From Plenodomus lindquistii (Eukaryota; Ascomycota; Dothideomycetes; Pleosporales; Leptosphaeriaceae): 64,000 nt of DNA. Position numbers and translations under genes: made by a program. Below the pieces are notes generated by a model that was not told the origin of the DNA, did not search any database, and saw only the letters and a program-made list of their open reading frames with translations. Position 1 is the first letter of the stretch. Each line of letters opens with the position of its first letter. Below, piece by piece: positions 22,542-33,900 of the stretch. The stretch lies in assembly GCA_025504975.1 (NCBI GenBank), contig JANUWI010000008.1, positions 744,001 to 808,000 on the forward strand, written 5' to 3'.

Positions 22542-23336
22542 TCAGACCTTCAACTTGCCCAACTGTGCCCGGAGAGCTTCTATCTGCTTCTGCAGATCAC
22601 CAACCTCCGCCTCGAGCACAGACTTCTTCTTCGGACGGGGCTTTTCGATGTGCTTGTTCTCTCCAATTAGGTCCCCGTTTTGATCGAGCTGCATGCCCTT
22701 CTCTACCAGCATCTTCTCAATTGCAGGTACCAGCTCTGCAAAGGTGTTTACGACTGGGATGTTGTACCGATCGCAAACAATATGTACATTGCCTGAGCGC
22801 CAGTACTTTGGATCACAGCACACAACCACCTTGTCGGATGCAGCCCAGATACCCAGCTCAAGTAGGGTGACAGGACTCAGGGTGTTGACGTCAAAGAAGA
22901 AACAGATCACGTCTGCTTGCTCAAGTGCGCCGAGCTCCCATTCCACTTGCTGGCGAAATGCTTTGTCCTTGGCCTCGGGAGTAACATTGGGATTCCAGTG
23001 GCCTCGGCGAGGATTGTTGACGGTAATTGGCAGTAGTGAGAGCATGGTTGCCATCTGACTTTGCCATTGTACTGCTTTGCCCATTTCAATGCTGCCCGCA
23101 GTGAACACTGAAAACTTGCGGTAGGTAGGCGCCTCTGGAGGCTTGCAATGGACGAATTCCCGGTGTGGCTTTGGAAGCGGTGATGGCAGTGCTGGGAGTT
23201 GCTTGTATATGTCTTCAACTTCTTGGTCGATGTCTACTGCTCCACTTGGCTTCGCAGAGGATTTGGTACTTTCTATGACGCCAGATCCCTTACAGGTCTG
23301 GCATTTGGAACCTGCAGCATCCTTTGTAGACGCCAT
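22542..23336 (-). CDS. Nucleoside 2-deoxyribosyltransferase-like protein
   Basis: The 264-residue product has three parts. Residues 12-19 form a lone CxxCxGxG knuckle (CQTCKGSG) like one DnaJ zinc repeat. Residues 74 to about 205 match the nucleoside 2-deoxyribosyltransferase-like fold: FTAGSIEMGKAVQWQ, then NPRRGHWNP, then SPVTLLELGIWAA, where Glu160 would be the nucleophile of the family. Residues about 238-264 are a Leu-heptad coiled coil (LEAEVGDLQKQIEALRAQLGKL). True members cleave or transfer the base of deoxynucleosides; many fungal relatives have no tested substrate, so catalysis is inferred from motif retention. The ATG at 23336 has a good context (CACCATGGCG). The open frame continues 33 codons upstream to a non-ATG codon. 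Confidence 0.8.
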   Translation of the reverse strand: MASTKDAAGSKCQTCKGSGVIESTKSSAKPSGAVDIDQEVEDIYKQLPALPSPLPKPHREFVHCKPPEAPTYRKFSVFTAGSIEMGKAVQWQSQMATMLSLLPITVNNPRRGHWNPNVTPEAKDKAFRQQVEWELGALEQADVICFFFDVNTLSPVTLLELGIWAASDKVVVCCDPKYWRSGNVHIVCDRYNIPVVNTFAELVPAIEKMLVEKGMQLDQNGDLIGENKHIEKPRPKKKSVLEAEVGDLQKQIEALRAQLGKLKV

Positions 23337-24874
23337 GGTGAGGTTCGCGCTGCGCGGCTTCAGAGTGGTTGCCTTAGAAGTGGTGTTGTCGTGTGCGTCT
23401 CCCTTGATTGTAGCGATGGTGTTGCTCCTTGCCAAATGACCTACAATCTGATGCGCTCGCTTTCTCGCAACACAATGTCCTGGCTTTGGAAAAGTAGCCG
23501 ATCTTGCGCAAATGGTGTATGAAGGCTGAAGTGAGAAGCTGAGTGTGGAAGTCAGTTGCGACCCGGCTTACTATGTATGGTGTTTGGTGGGGGGGCGTAC
23601 TTGGCCAATGACATGACAGCTTTGTCTGATTGCGGCGGTTGCAGGTGAGTCTTGGTCGCAAACAATCAATGCTAAATACTGCTTGATGAGTGTTTACAAA
23701 GTGAAACGTATGAGTAAAACAAACAACATTGCGCAAGTTTCTTTGCTCTTTATCACTACATTCAGATTGTATCCAACAGGATGTCCTCAGGCTGTATCAC
23801 CTAGAAGGCAGCAGCCACATCGGCGGCCCCGTGCTAGGCACAGCCCTGACTAGTCAACAAATAGGATTGCGTGTGGCTGAAGGCGAGCGCCTGCTATCGC
23901 ACGTTCACCGTACTTTGTTCCCACATGGTATATGCTCTGCCAACACTATACTATGTCGTGGACTATTGTGTGTCGATTGAAAGGCTGAGACTCAGCCTAC
24001 TACCGGTAGCGTCCGTCGCCAGGCATGAGGCACACTTGGAGGCTGACCCAGGCGCAAGCTGATGAGTACCGTTCCAGGTTCTGTCACTCATTACAGTCAG
24101 ACACCGATCTAAGTCAATGAAGCAATAGCAAAATTACGGTGAGTGTAGAGACAGCTGTAGCGATAAGACCTCATGATGGTGCGAACACGTGTAGTTGTCA
24201 CTTACATCGAGAGAAAGTCCCAAGAATGAGCAATGAAACAATACATCGACAACCACGGCTATCAATACAGTTTCAGGAGACAAGTCACGATTCTGGAACT
24301 AGTTTCAGATGTGCCCATAACGATTGGCGCATAGGTGTTCCCATTGTGTGAACTGGCCAGCGCGTGTACTGACACGCGCCAAAAAATGGGCCAGGGGTCT
24401 AAGTAGGTAGCCTGAATCTCACAGCCCCCGTATCTTAGTGCAAACACTAAGAATAACGCGGGGCAGTATGTGAATGTCCAATCCTCACGGTAGATACAAA
24501 CTCAGCTTGATCGAGCACTGACATGGCAGGCAACGAAGGTCGTGCAAATCGGCGCAAGAGAATGGTGTCATTGCATGGGAATGACGAGGTCACACTCATG
24601 ACGGCTCAGGTCCAACGCTCGTGTTGTCATTATCCTAATTAAGTCAACAATACCTGTGGCTGTGTATCTTTCCCCAGTATCTTCACTTACTGGGGTAAAC
24701 TCATATTCAACCCGCACTGTTGCCTATCCAACCACGGCCAAAACTCTCCATGATGACCCGAACACCAGAATAGGATCTTCGCGCTCCGTATGATCTCCCT
24801 TCGTGTATTACAAGTCTCTCACCGGACCAAGAATTCCCAGCAAGTCCTTCCGATCACGTTTGACAGTCCCATGT
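23337..24874. other. Intergenic, 1.5 kb with a short perfect palindrome
   Basis: The region lies upstream of the deoxyribosyltransferase-like gene and downstream of the zinc ribbon gene. No exon chain is supported. A perfect 8-bp inverted repeat occurs at 24360-24379 (see separate entry). Confidence 0.45.
24360..24379. repeat. Perfect hairpin, 8-bp stem and 4-nt loop
   Basis: GCGCGTGT and ACACGCGC flank the loop ACTG. The spacing could form a cruciform or a dimeric factor site. It lies about 500 bp beyond the stop of the zinc ribbon gene. Confidence 0.7.
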
Positions 24875-26194
24875 CTACTCCTCATCCACAGGGCAGCTCC
24901 TGAGCGGATTAGGATGGCGCTTTCCTCCTCTCAGAGTCAATACAGGTGTCTGATGGCCGCGGGCTTGATCCTCTGGAGTGGTTCCAAAGCCGGCAACCTT
25001 ACGTCCAGCCATGAGTTCCTCGAATTGGGCTTCGTAGACGTCCTTGGGCGGGTCGACGACCTGGAAGCAGAGAGATGATGAGCAAGTGACGAAGCCGCAG
25101 GTACATTTGATGCCGGTGAAGTGAACAGTCGCGAGGTCGGCCTGTTTGCCATGGCCCTCTGCCTCCATCTCGTTCGACAGTGCGCGCAGGTTGATACTGG
25201 ACTGGAAGCTGCGGGGTCCGTCGCTCGGGCCGCATGTAGAAAGATCGTCCATGGAAGAGTGTTGGCGGAGCTTTCTGAGGGGGTTAACGTGCTTAATCAT
25301 CTGCTTTGGAAGACCTGTGATCTGCTGCTTCAACGACTTGTTGTCAACCTCGTCGACGACCTCGACCGCCCTCCAAGAAACGCCGCAGCCATCGCAAAAG
25401 ACACCGAAGCGGATCTGCTTTGAGTCATCCTCGGACAGCTGAATGACTTCAGGCTCGCTCATGGGTTGGAAGACCTTCATCTGTCCCTGTAGTGCGCATT
25501 TGCCGCAAGACCGATGAGTACACTCGCAGTTCAAGATACTAACAGGATGCTCGCCTTCAGTAAAGTAGTAGATGTCGTGCTCGCGGGCGCACCTGCAGCA
25601 ACCCCATTTGCCAATCGGGTTGAGAAGTGTACCGTCACTCTGGGTAGGCGCTACGATCTCGCAGCTCAAGGTAGATGAAGAGACAGCGTGCTGGTAAGAG
25701 GTGGCTGCAACCGTAATGGGCACCAAGTTTCTAGCTTGACCTGTCTCCTGTTGTGTAATTATTGCGGGAAATTTGGAGGTGTAGCGATATCCGATCGTGA
25801 TCATCGCCTCCCGAGCCTGAGTATCTTCACGATAACTCATGTCGTCTTCTGATGAGGACTCAGACGCGGCTGACGTGGGGAGAGCCTCCTTTGTACTGGT
25901 CACAATCCTGCTCTTGTCGTGCGTCTCAGTGGCACTGGAGCGGCCGCTCGAGGTGGGTGTCTCACCCTCCAGACTGTCGGTTCCAGATCCTCGAGCAAGT
26001 TCAGACGCGGGTGGTACGTGGCTGGTGAGCGATACCTCCGGCGCATTCATGACGATACGATTTGGTTGTCTAGCTGGCGACTGCCCGGGAGCATCAGGTG
26101 GCACCTCGCCGGGGTCGTCGGAAGCGTTGCGCTGAAACCTGGAGAGAGGTGACGCGAAGTATGTTGATACCTTCTTTCGTAAGCGAGAGTTCAT
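24875..26194 (-). CDS. Fungal double zinc ribbon domain protein
   Basis: The 439-residue single-exon product resembles a family of filamentous-fungal proteins annotated as probable double zinc ribbon. The first ~190 residues are Ser/Thr/Pro-rich and look disordered. The Cys-rich core starts near residue 195: WGCCRCAREHDIYYF, then NCECTHRSCGKC, then FCDGCGVSWRAVEV. A fourth Cys pair appears late (IKCTCGFVTCSSSLC). These can be paired as two four-Cys ribbons. Such ribbons mediate protein or nucleic-acid contacts. No catalytic motif is seen, and the role is unknown. The ATG at 26194 starts MNSRLRKKV. Domain identity is moderately sure. Confidence 0.75.
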   Translation of the reverse strand: MNSRLRKKVSTYFASPLSRFQRNASDDPGEVPPDAPGQSPARQPNRIVMNAPEVSLTSHVPPASELARGSGTDSLEGETPTSSGRSSATETHDKSRIVTSTKEALPTSAASESSSEDDMSYREDTQAREAMITIGYRYTSKFPAIITQQETGQARNLVPITVAATSYQHAVSSSTLSCEIVAPTQSDGTLLNPIGKWGCCRCAREHDIYYFTEGEHPVSILNCECTHRSCGKCALQGQMKVFQPMSEPEVIQLSEDDSKQIRFGVFCDGCGVSWRAVEVVDEVDNKSLKQQITGLPKQMIKHVNPLRKLRQHSSMDDLSTCGPSDGPRSFQSSINLRALSNEMEAEGHGKQADLATVHFTGIKCTCGFVTCSSSLCFQVVDPPKDVYEAQFEELMAGRKVAGFGTTPEDQARGHQTPVLTLRGGKRHPNPLRSCPVDEE

Positions 26195-27283
26195 TTTGAG
26201 CGTAGGGTTAGTGGTCAGTACGGTCGAAAAATAGAGAGAGGATGAGTGGGAAGAAAGGTTGTGGGTTGTGTGGAATCAAATACAAATGAAAAACTGGCCG
26301 ATTAGAGGTGAATGCGACTTCGGTCGCACAGGCAAACTGTTGTCACCGCGACATTCACCGTGGTAGTAGGTATGCTGAAACTTGGTAGCAAACGCGCAAT
26401 GTATTATTGCCTCTTGGGGTCAACATTGTTCGATTCATGCTTGACTGTAGTACTGGTGTTGGGAGAGCACTTGGACGTACCATTGGTGGATAGTACAGTG
26501 AAGGCGCCACGGACCGCAAAGATGACAAGACAGGAAGGCGCCAGGCCCGACTTTCCCATTGCTGAGATTAGTACTTCTGTACCCAGAAGATGATAACATG
26601 GTATCCCAGCTTCCTTTCGCACACCCAGGTTCTCCGACTTCATCTGATCAATGCTCCACCCGTCCATGACACCCACAACCACAAACAACAACTGGCTTCC
26701 ACTCCCTCCCCCGCAATTTCATTGCCCTCATAGCTATATCAAAGATATGCACCAGACGAGGTGGTTTCGTGCAAGCACAGCAAGGCCCGCGCGCCAAATC
26801 TCTTTCTTCCCAAGCTCTAGCACGAGAGCTGCGGTGCATCGCGTTGAGGGGCGTGCACCAAGTTAATGTGCGAGTGAGAGTGAAGCTGTAGTTGTACGAT
26901 TTGAAAACCGTAGGCTGAGGCTGAGGGGTAGTATGCAGTTCGTGTGCTGCATGTGTTACCAGAGTATATGAGTCCTATAGACCGGATGGTAGTTTGCTTT
27001 GCTAGCTTGAACAACCCAATAAGGAAACTTTTCTGATTGCGAAATAAGTCTAGAGGTTACAGGAAAGATAGCGAACGGCGGAGACGTCCTGTTTTATGTG
27101 AGTAATACTTAGTTACTGGTTTACGCTTCTCTAAGCCGTCGGTTGCATTGAATATAGGAAGAAGAGTTGAAATTGCTTTTCCCACACGATGTAGCAATAG
27201 GCTACCATCTTTACCATGCTATAAAAGCAGATTTTCCATCTTCTTACTTCCACTAGGCTGCTAAGAAGTCCAAAACAACTTCG
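26195..27283. other. Intergenic, zinc ribbon upstream and MDM20 downstream
   Basis: About 1.1 kb with short, unpatterned open frames only. It should contain the promoter of the zinc ribbon gene and the MDM20 3' UTR. Confidence 0.45.
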
Positions 27284-30200
27284 CTACCTAAGCTTAACCT
27301 TCAGTATGCCGCTCCATCCTTCTACCGCACTCTCTACATACTCATTTGCATAGTACTCAATATCTTCCTTGGTTAAAAACTTGCAGAGCTGTTCACCCGT
27401 AGCACCCGACTGTACCTGTGCCTTGATAGCCGCCAGACCCCTCTTCCTGATAACAGTGATATAGCTCTGCGCCACGTCCTGAATTGCCTTGAAACAAAGT
27501 TCCAGATCCTTGGTCGCGTCGAGAACCCATTTCAGTGATACCTCTTTCTTCAGAGGATGGTTGCTCTTAGCATGAACAACTAGCTCTCGAAGCATATCAA
27601 AGTACTTGTTAGATGCTCGGAGAACTTCGAGCTTGGTGTAGCAGGCCAGTAGCATGTTCTCGCAGAACATTGCTGGTTCTTCCTCTGGTTTCAAGGTTGT
27701 GGTTTCTGATAACACCAGACTCTGCATCCCCTTGCGAAGCGCTTCTATACGCCCGGCGAATTCGGGATGTAGATAGGCATCAGGAACCATTGTGTGGCTG
27801 TATTTCACCGTGGTCGCGTAGCGTTGAAGATAACGCCACATGTCGTCTATGAGGCGTTCGGCATTGACAGCCGTCTTTGCGTACATGGCTCGAGGAACAT
27901 CTTCCTGCCACTTCTTCAACCAACGCACTTGCTCGACGATACCATCCTCCCGATAAAGAACTTGACTTGCGGCTTCGACTTCCATGGCCTGCTTGATCAT
28001 CCATGTCTCTTTCGGCACCGGATTTGGCATTACAAGTCGGTATGGACCTCTTGAGTTGATGCGACCGTAATTTGGGAAAGCTGATGGCTCAAAATTATTC
28101 GATATGTGATCCAAGGCTGTGTTCGTTAGTTGGTGGTTTCAAAAGGAATCGGAATCAGAATTGCATGCATGTAGACTTACTGCTATGGCTGAGTCGAGGT
28201 ATGTGATCGACAGATTGGCCCTTCAGTCGAGCTATGCGGCGACGCTCCGTGATACAAAGGTGCTTCGTCAAGCTTGACTTCAGTCTTCGTTTGAGGAAAA
28301 GGGAATCTGGGACCTGGTCGAAGATAAAGGAAGGCAAGTCAGTATAAATGAATGTGTCCGTCTTCCGTTCCATTTTCTCGATGGTACCGATCACCTTCGC
28401 AAGCTCGTCATCTGCAGAAAATCCTTGGTATCCTTTGACCTCGAACGGATGCGTCATGGAGATACGCGACAGAACATAGAGCGAGAGCGTGTCAAGAAGC
28501 ATCTCCTTGAGTTTACTTTGACTGTAAAGCTGGAATGCACTCTTTCCCAGCCCCAGGTTGAGATGCAATCTTGCAGCCAGAAGTGACAGCGTTCTATTTT
28601 CCCTATGCCTGTCACGAGCGGCAAAATGACGCGCGAGCATTGTTGCTTGTAGGAGGATGCGTGTACTGGGTGCGACTTCGAAAGCAGGGAACCCCATTTC
28701 AGCATCGTTGGTCTCGTAGTGAAGATTGAGAAGTGTGTATATCGCCACGAATGCTCCATCTGTCACCTCCGGATTTTCGAAGCAGAATTTGATAGCCTTC
28801 GTGGCCAGACACTCCTTTGCGTGAGTCGATGGGGATGGAGGGATGGAGATGGTGAGTAAGTAGTCGAACTTCAAAATATTCAGCTGGGCCTGTTGCCAGT
28901 CTCCGAGCTTGGCCTTTTATGTAGTTAGTGCAAGTCCAGGACCCTGCGCAAATACAATCGGGTAATCACGAACCTCGTCTAAGTCTTCTTTACTGCCGTA
29001 CTCATTTTGTGTTTGAACCTGTATCCACCGGTGAAACTCTTGTTGCTGTTCCAGAGGTAGAGGCTCTACAGCGAACCGGAGATCGCTAAAGCAACTGGGA
29101 GTGGCAGAGTGACTCTCCCAATAGGCCTTGCATCTGCCTAGCATTTCGGCTTTGACGGTTTGGAATAAAACCAGGGTGGTACGGTGGATAGGGCGTTCAT
29201 TGAACTCGAATCCCACCGTACACTTTTCGAGAAGGTCCATGAGTTTCTTTTGCGCTCTACATTGTCATCAATAGCCGCGTGGGTTATGAGGGAATCAACA
29301 TACTCGTCAGGTGAATAGAGCTCCTTGATAGCAGTGAGGTAATTCTGCCATATGTCCCATCTCGATGCACATAGCTCTCCAAATGGCGTAATTGCTCCGC
29401 TGTCCTTCGTATCTTTGACGGCTGCTTCGATGACGCCGAGGCAATAAGTTTCAAGAAGTTCCCAATTTCCTTCATGCAAGAGAAGTCGTGCAGTGAGATT
29501 CTTTAGTTCATCGCGATACTTGCCCATAACCACTACGAGGGGTTCGGGTGCTGTCTTCCACAAGTCAATGAGCTCGCGAACCTGCCCTTGTCGCGCATAT
29601 ATCTCGGCCATGAATCTAAGATCTCGTATGTCTTTGACTGCTATCGGATCATCCTGATGCGATTAGTACATTTGTTTTGATTAAGAAGAGGCATGATGCC
29701 ATACTGGAGGTGCTTTGAACGCTTTCTCCATTTGTGCGCGTGCGAGTTTGAATAGGATCTGAGTCATCTGGTCGTGCTTGTCCAAGCGGTCCCTCTTCTG
29801 TTCTGCGGAGAGATGTTGGACAAGAATTCGTATGTAGTAAATCTGCCTCTTGTCGGCTAGACCTTCTTTCTGATAGTTGCCAACTGCCTATGTGGTGTTA
29901 AGCGTATGCTATCATAATCGCAAAAAGATAACTTACGAATAGGACATCGTCCCAACAATCCTCCCGACTCGCTGTAGTGAACAGCACATCCCATAGTTGC
30001 AACCGGTCCGCCTTGCGCTCAGTTGCCTTTGCAGCCGCTTGCCAGGGTTGGAGAAAATCTTTACCGACAGAATCAATACCATTGGGTTCAAGTTGGGTTC
30101 TCCTGGTAGTTTCTGCACACAAGGTGTAAAAATATGCGAGTAGGCGTGTGTCAGTCAGTCCTGGTATCGCGCTTGCGCGAATGTAATGCAGCTGGACCAT

Positions 30201-30423
30201 GGCTTTTGAGGCTTCATCGACAGACAACAATAACTCAGCCTTCCAAGCCTAACATAACAGTTGGTCAGAAGCAAGTTCGTGCAATTCTCAATGGAAATCT
30301 TACCAGAAGAAACGGGTTTTTAGGCTGCTTTTTCAGCGCCTTGTCGACGACGGAATTTGCATATTTTGGTTTAGGGAAGTCGCGTTGAGCCTTTTCGAGC
30401 TTGTCCCAATTGTTGAAGGCCAT
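27284..30423 (-). CDS. MDM20: NatB N-terminal acetyltransferase auxiliary subunit (Mdm20/Naa25)
   Basis: Mdm20 anchors the catalytic subunit Nat3/Naa20 at the ribosome, where NatB acetylates Met-Asp/Glu/Asn N termini; loss affects actin cables and mitochondrial inheritance in yeast. Seven exons are inferred: 30304-30423, 29937-30248, 29705-29887, 29304-29653, 28974-29256, 28181-28913 and 27284-28116, giving 937 residues. Introns are 47-64 nt. The start MAFNNWDKLEKAQRDFP fits the family, as does the TPR-like helical body (LLLSVDEASKAMVQLHYIRAS). An apparent frame change near 29250 is explained by a 47-nt intron (GTATGT...GTAG, 29257-29303) that joins SPDE to AQKKLMDLL. All phases agree, so no pseudogene is implied. 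Confidence 0.9.
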
Positions 30424-30970
30424 CGTGGCAGCCACGAATGACACGAGAGAAGCAGTCAGAGGAGGTCTGAATTTCCAACAAAGAATGATACAAACATATG
30501 ATGTGGTGGCGCCGTGATACTGCGATGGTGGGGATGTATAAGGTCAAGAATGAGATTGGTTAGGTTAGAGTGGAAGCCTGAAGCGATTCGGCTGCACCTG
30601 CTAATTTAGCGTTGTCTCTCACCCGGCAGGTGAGAGCCACATGCACCTCTTTGCAAAGCTACCGAGAGACACTTATTCCAGTGTAATATCAGGCTTACAA
30701 TGCACCCGAATGAGTGTAATCCAACAGTCTCCTCACGAAACAATATCTGCACACAAGAACACACCACAGACAACGAATTTCCCTGAAAAGAAACATAAAA
30801 GGAGTAGAGCACGAGATAGCGCAGGCGTTTCGAGTGGCAAGGAGGGTTTCCAGGAAGGCGACGTGACTGTTACAGTTCCTCAAGCATCACTAGACTTGCA
30901 TGTCGCAACTAACAAACCACTGCAATTATACTACAAACAAGTCAAAATATTAGTTTACTGCTGGAACAAA
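30424..30970. other. Intergenic, MDM20 promoter side
   Basis: About 550 bp between the MDM20 start and the PAN1 stop, holding the MDM20 promoter and the PAN1 3' UTR. It contains the palindrome at 30616-30636. Confidence 0.5.
30616..30636. repeat. Perfect palindrome upstream of MDM20
   Basis: CTCTCACC-CGGCA-GGTGAGAG: an 8-bp perfect inverted repeat with a 5-nt spacer, about 190 bp upstream of the MDM20 ATG. The spacing suits a dimeric regulator or a small hairpin; neither is shown. Confidence 0.7.
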
Positions 30971-33900
30971 TCAACCCAAAACCCTCCCAGCCGTCGAAGC
31001 AGTGCTTCGATCCTTGGTCTCAACCTTCCTCAATCCCTTGCCTGCTGCAATCTCACCAAGAAGCGCGCCGCGATTTGGTGCGCCGCCCGGCACTTTCATA
31101 CTAGGCATAGGTGGTGGGGGAGGTGCCGCACCACCAGGCGGCGGTGGTGGGCCAGGGGGTGGTGGGGGTGCAGAGCCTGCAGGAAGCGGTGGTGGTGGTG
31201 GGATGCCCGCAGGTGACAAGACAGCTGGGCTCTCAGCGCGGGGGCTCTTGTTGTCCATTGATGAGAGCGGCCTGGGTGGTGCCATAGTGCCGAAGAGGAT
31301 GGATGCGAGTTGTTTCGCGCCACCTTGTGAAGGCCCTTCGTCTTCGTCGGATGACGAATCGTCCGAGTCTACCACAGACCAGTCGTCATCTTCTTGTTTT
31401 CCAAGTCTACGAGCTGAGGGAGCAGCTGGCTCGTTGAAAGTAGGTATGGCGACCTTGTTGGCGTTCTCTTGGGTAAGACGATGGAACGGGTTGGTAGAGA
31501 CTTCACTGGTGTTGCTGAGTGGAGGCTGAGGTGCAGAAGCGCTGTTCTCCTGACTGTTCAAAGCCATTTTCTTGAGGAAGGGGTTTTTGGTCTCGGTATC
31601 GCCAAGGCCAGGGTGGGGGCTTGTCAAAGAAGAGGGGGGCGGGCTAGCAACCGATGATGGCGGTGTGTTCTGGTGCGCAGCTGGCATCGGAGGTGCAGCT
31701 GGCGGCGCGGCGTCTCGAGTCAACTCTTGGCTAGCAGTGGGCGTGGTCTCCTGGGGAGTAATGGCCTGAGGGCCTTCGTCATCGGAAGATTCATCATCTT
31801 CCAGCGCTTCGAGCTGTAATTGCAATTGTCGTTCACGCTCGCGAGCTGCTTCGATCTCGGCGCGACGAGCTGCTAGACGACCTTCCTTCTCCTTGGCGTC
31901 CTTCTGAGCAGCTTCTCTACGCTTCTTCTCCTCAGCTTTCTTGAGCTTGCCCTGTTGTACCTGCTCCTCGAGAGCGCGTAGTCGAGCTTGTGCTGCTTCT
32001 CGTTCCTTAGCGAGCTCGTCCTCTTGAGCACGTTCTTCATCCCTGACATCCTTGTTAGTAAAGTTCTTCTAAATTGAGAAAATACATACTCCATGCGTCG
32101 AGTTTCCGCTTCCTGCGCTGCTTGCTGTTCCCGAAGCGCCGTCTCTGCTAGATCATGATCTATCCTCTTGGACTCGGCCTCAGCTTGATTGACATCATGC
32201 TGAAGTACATCAGTCTTGCTCTTGCGGGAGACTGGCGGAGGCGGTGCCCTCTTGCCGCTGCTCTTCGCTACAACAGGAGGAGCGGTAGACTCGTCGTTGA
32301 GTCGTCTTTGACGCTCCTCCTCACGGCGAGCATCCTCCTCTTCAGCTTGACGGAGTTTGTCTTCCCGCTCTTTCTTCTCGCGTTCAGCACGCTGTTGAGG
32401 AGTTTCACCAGCCTTGGCAGGAGCTTTGATGCCCAGCGCGGCTAGTCGTTCAGCCATGCGTTGCTCAGCCTGCTGTTTAATGAAGGCAGCACGTTCTTCA
32501 GGGGTCTTGTAAGAAGCATACGATCCGCCGGATGTAGTGGACGGTCGAGACGCAGCTTCAGCATTTGCCGAAGAACTGACATTTCGAGATCCAGTAGCCG
32601 GACGAGTCTCCTCCGAGCGCGCAGATGGGCGGTAGTTTTCGCGAGAAGAATCCTCCTTACGAACACGTGACGCCCGGCTGCTTCGCTGAAGATCGAAAAT
32701 GAATTCCTTGACCTCATCTTCTACTCCCAGGGCTTCTTCCCACCTGCGTCTTTCATGATCGCTAGTATTGTCGTGTCCTCCCTCCTTCAGACTTGATTCA
32801 AGACCCCTGCTGTACTCATTGACACTGTCCTCGACGTCGCGAATCATGCGTTCATTGTTCTCTCTCTCCGCTCGAATACGTGCGTTCTCCTTTTCGAGGC
32901 GTTCAGTAGCTGCACCATTATCGTCGGCAGCAGGTGCGGGTCGACCGGTCAATGCAGCAGAGCGTGCTTGCATCATGGCTTTAGCACGAGCCTTTAGGCG
33001 GTCTGACTCAGTCACAGCGCCACCTGGGCCTGTACCAACGATAGTAGACGCTGATCCTGGATGAGCTTTAGCATCTCGAAGCCTGAAGAGCTCCAATTGA
33101 GCATCTGCAATTTCTCTTTCTGTTCGGCGCACGTTGGATGCAAGTTCTGGTAAGCGGTCCGTTAACACTAGTAGCTGACGTTTGAGGAGACGACGCTCCG
33201 CGTCGGAATCAGTAGACCTGAGTGCTGCTTTAGGGTGGGCATCAATGTCTTCTTGTATCCTGCGGATGCGGCGGTAGAGCTCCTCTGCTTCTCTACGGTC
33301 GCGACGATCAAGAGCATCCTCGTCGTCTGCTGCATTTTCGTCTCGGGCATCCATGGCGTCCAGGAGAATCTGCTTCTCTTTGACCGACTTGCGTAGCTGT
33401 TCAAGTGACATTTCGTCCGATCGCTCTGATGATGGAGAACCAGGCTGTGCGGGAGATGGTGACCGACCACCGGCGCCCAGACGATGCCTGGCACTCGACT
33501 TGTAGCCAATGTTATCATCATTGTTACGGAACACGGTAGCGTCCTTACGCCCACCTGCTTGAGGACTACCAGATCGGAATGAGTGAGACTTGAGATAGCT
33601 GACACCAGTGCGTTGAGGCTGCAGGAATGCCCCAGAGTTTTTCCGGTCTTCAGCATCACCGCGCAGAAGCGACTTCATGGCACCAATGGAATCGTTGATG
33701 TTGCGAGTAGATGGGGGAACAAGTTCTGGAGGCAGCCTGGCCGGGATGGGGTATCCGTTGAGTTTACGATAGATGAGATGCATAGCAACAGCGAACTCAT
33801 CCAAGTTGAGGCGACCACGGTCAGCAGAGTCAGCAAGCGTCCAAATCCGTTCGAGATCAGGCTTGGGAAGACCACTCTGGCCAAAGATCTCAAGAGCTTG

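Noticed and set aside
29257..29303. Apparent frameshift or pseudogene in MDM20
   Set aside because: A 47-nt GT-AG intron with a GTATGT donor restores the frame and the family sequence. A 14-nt intron, the first idea, is too short.
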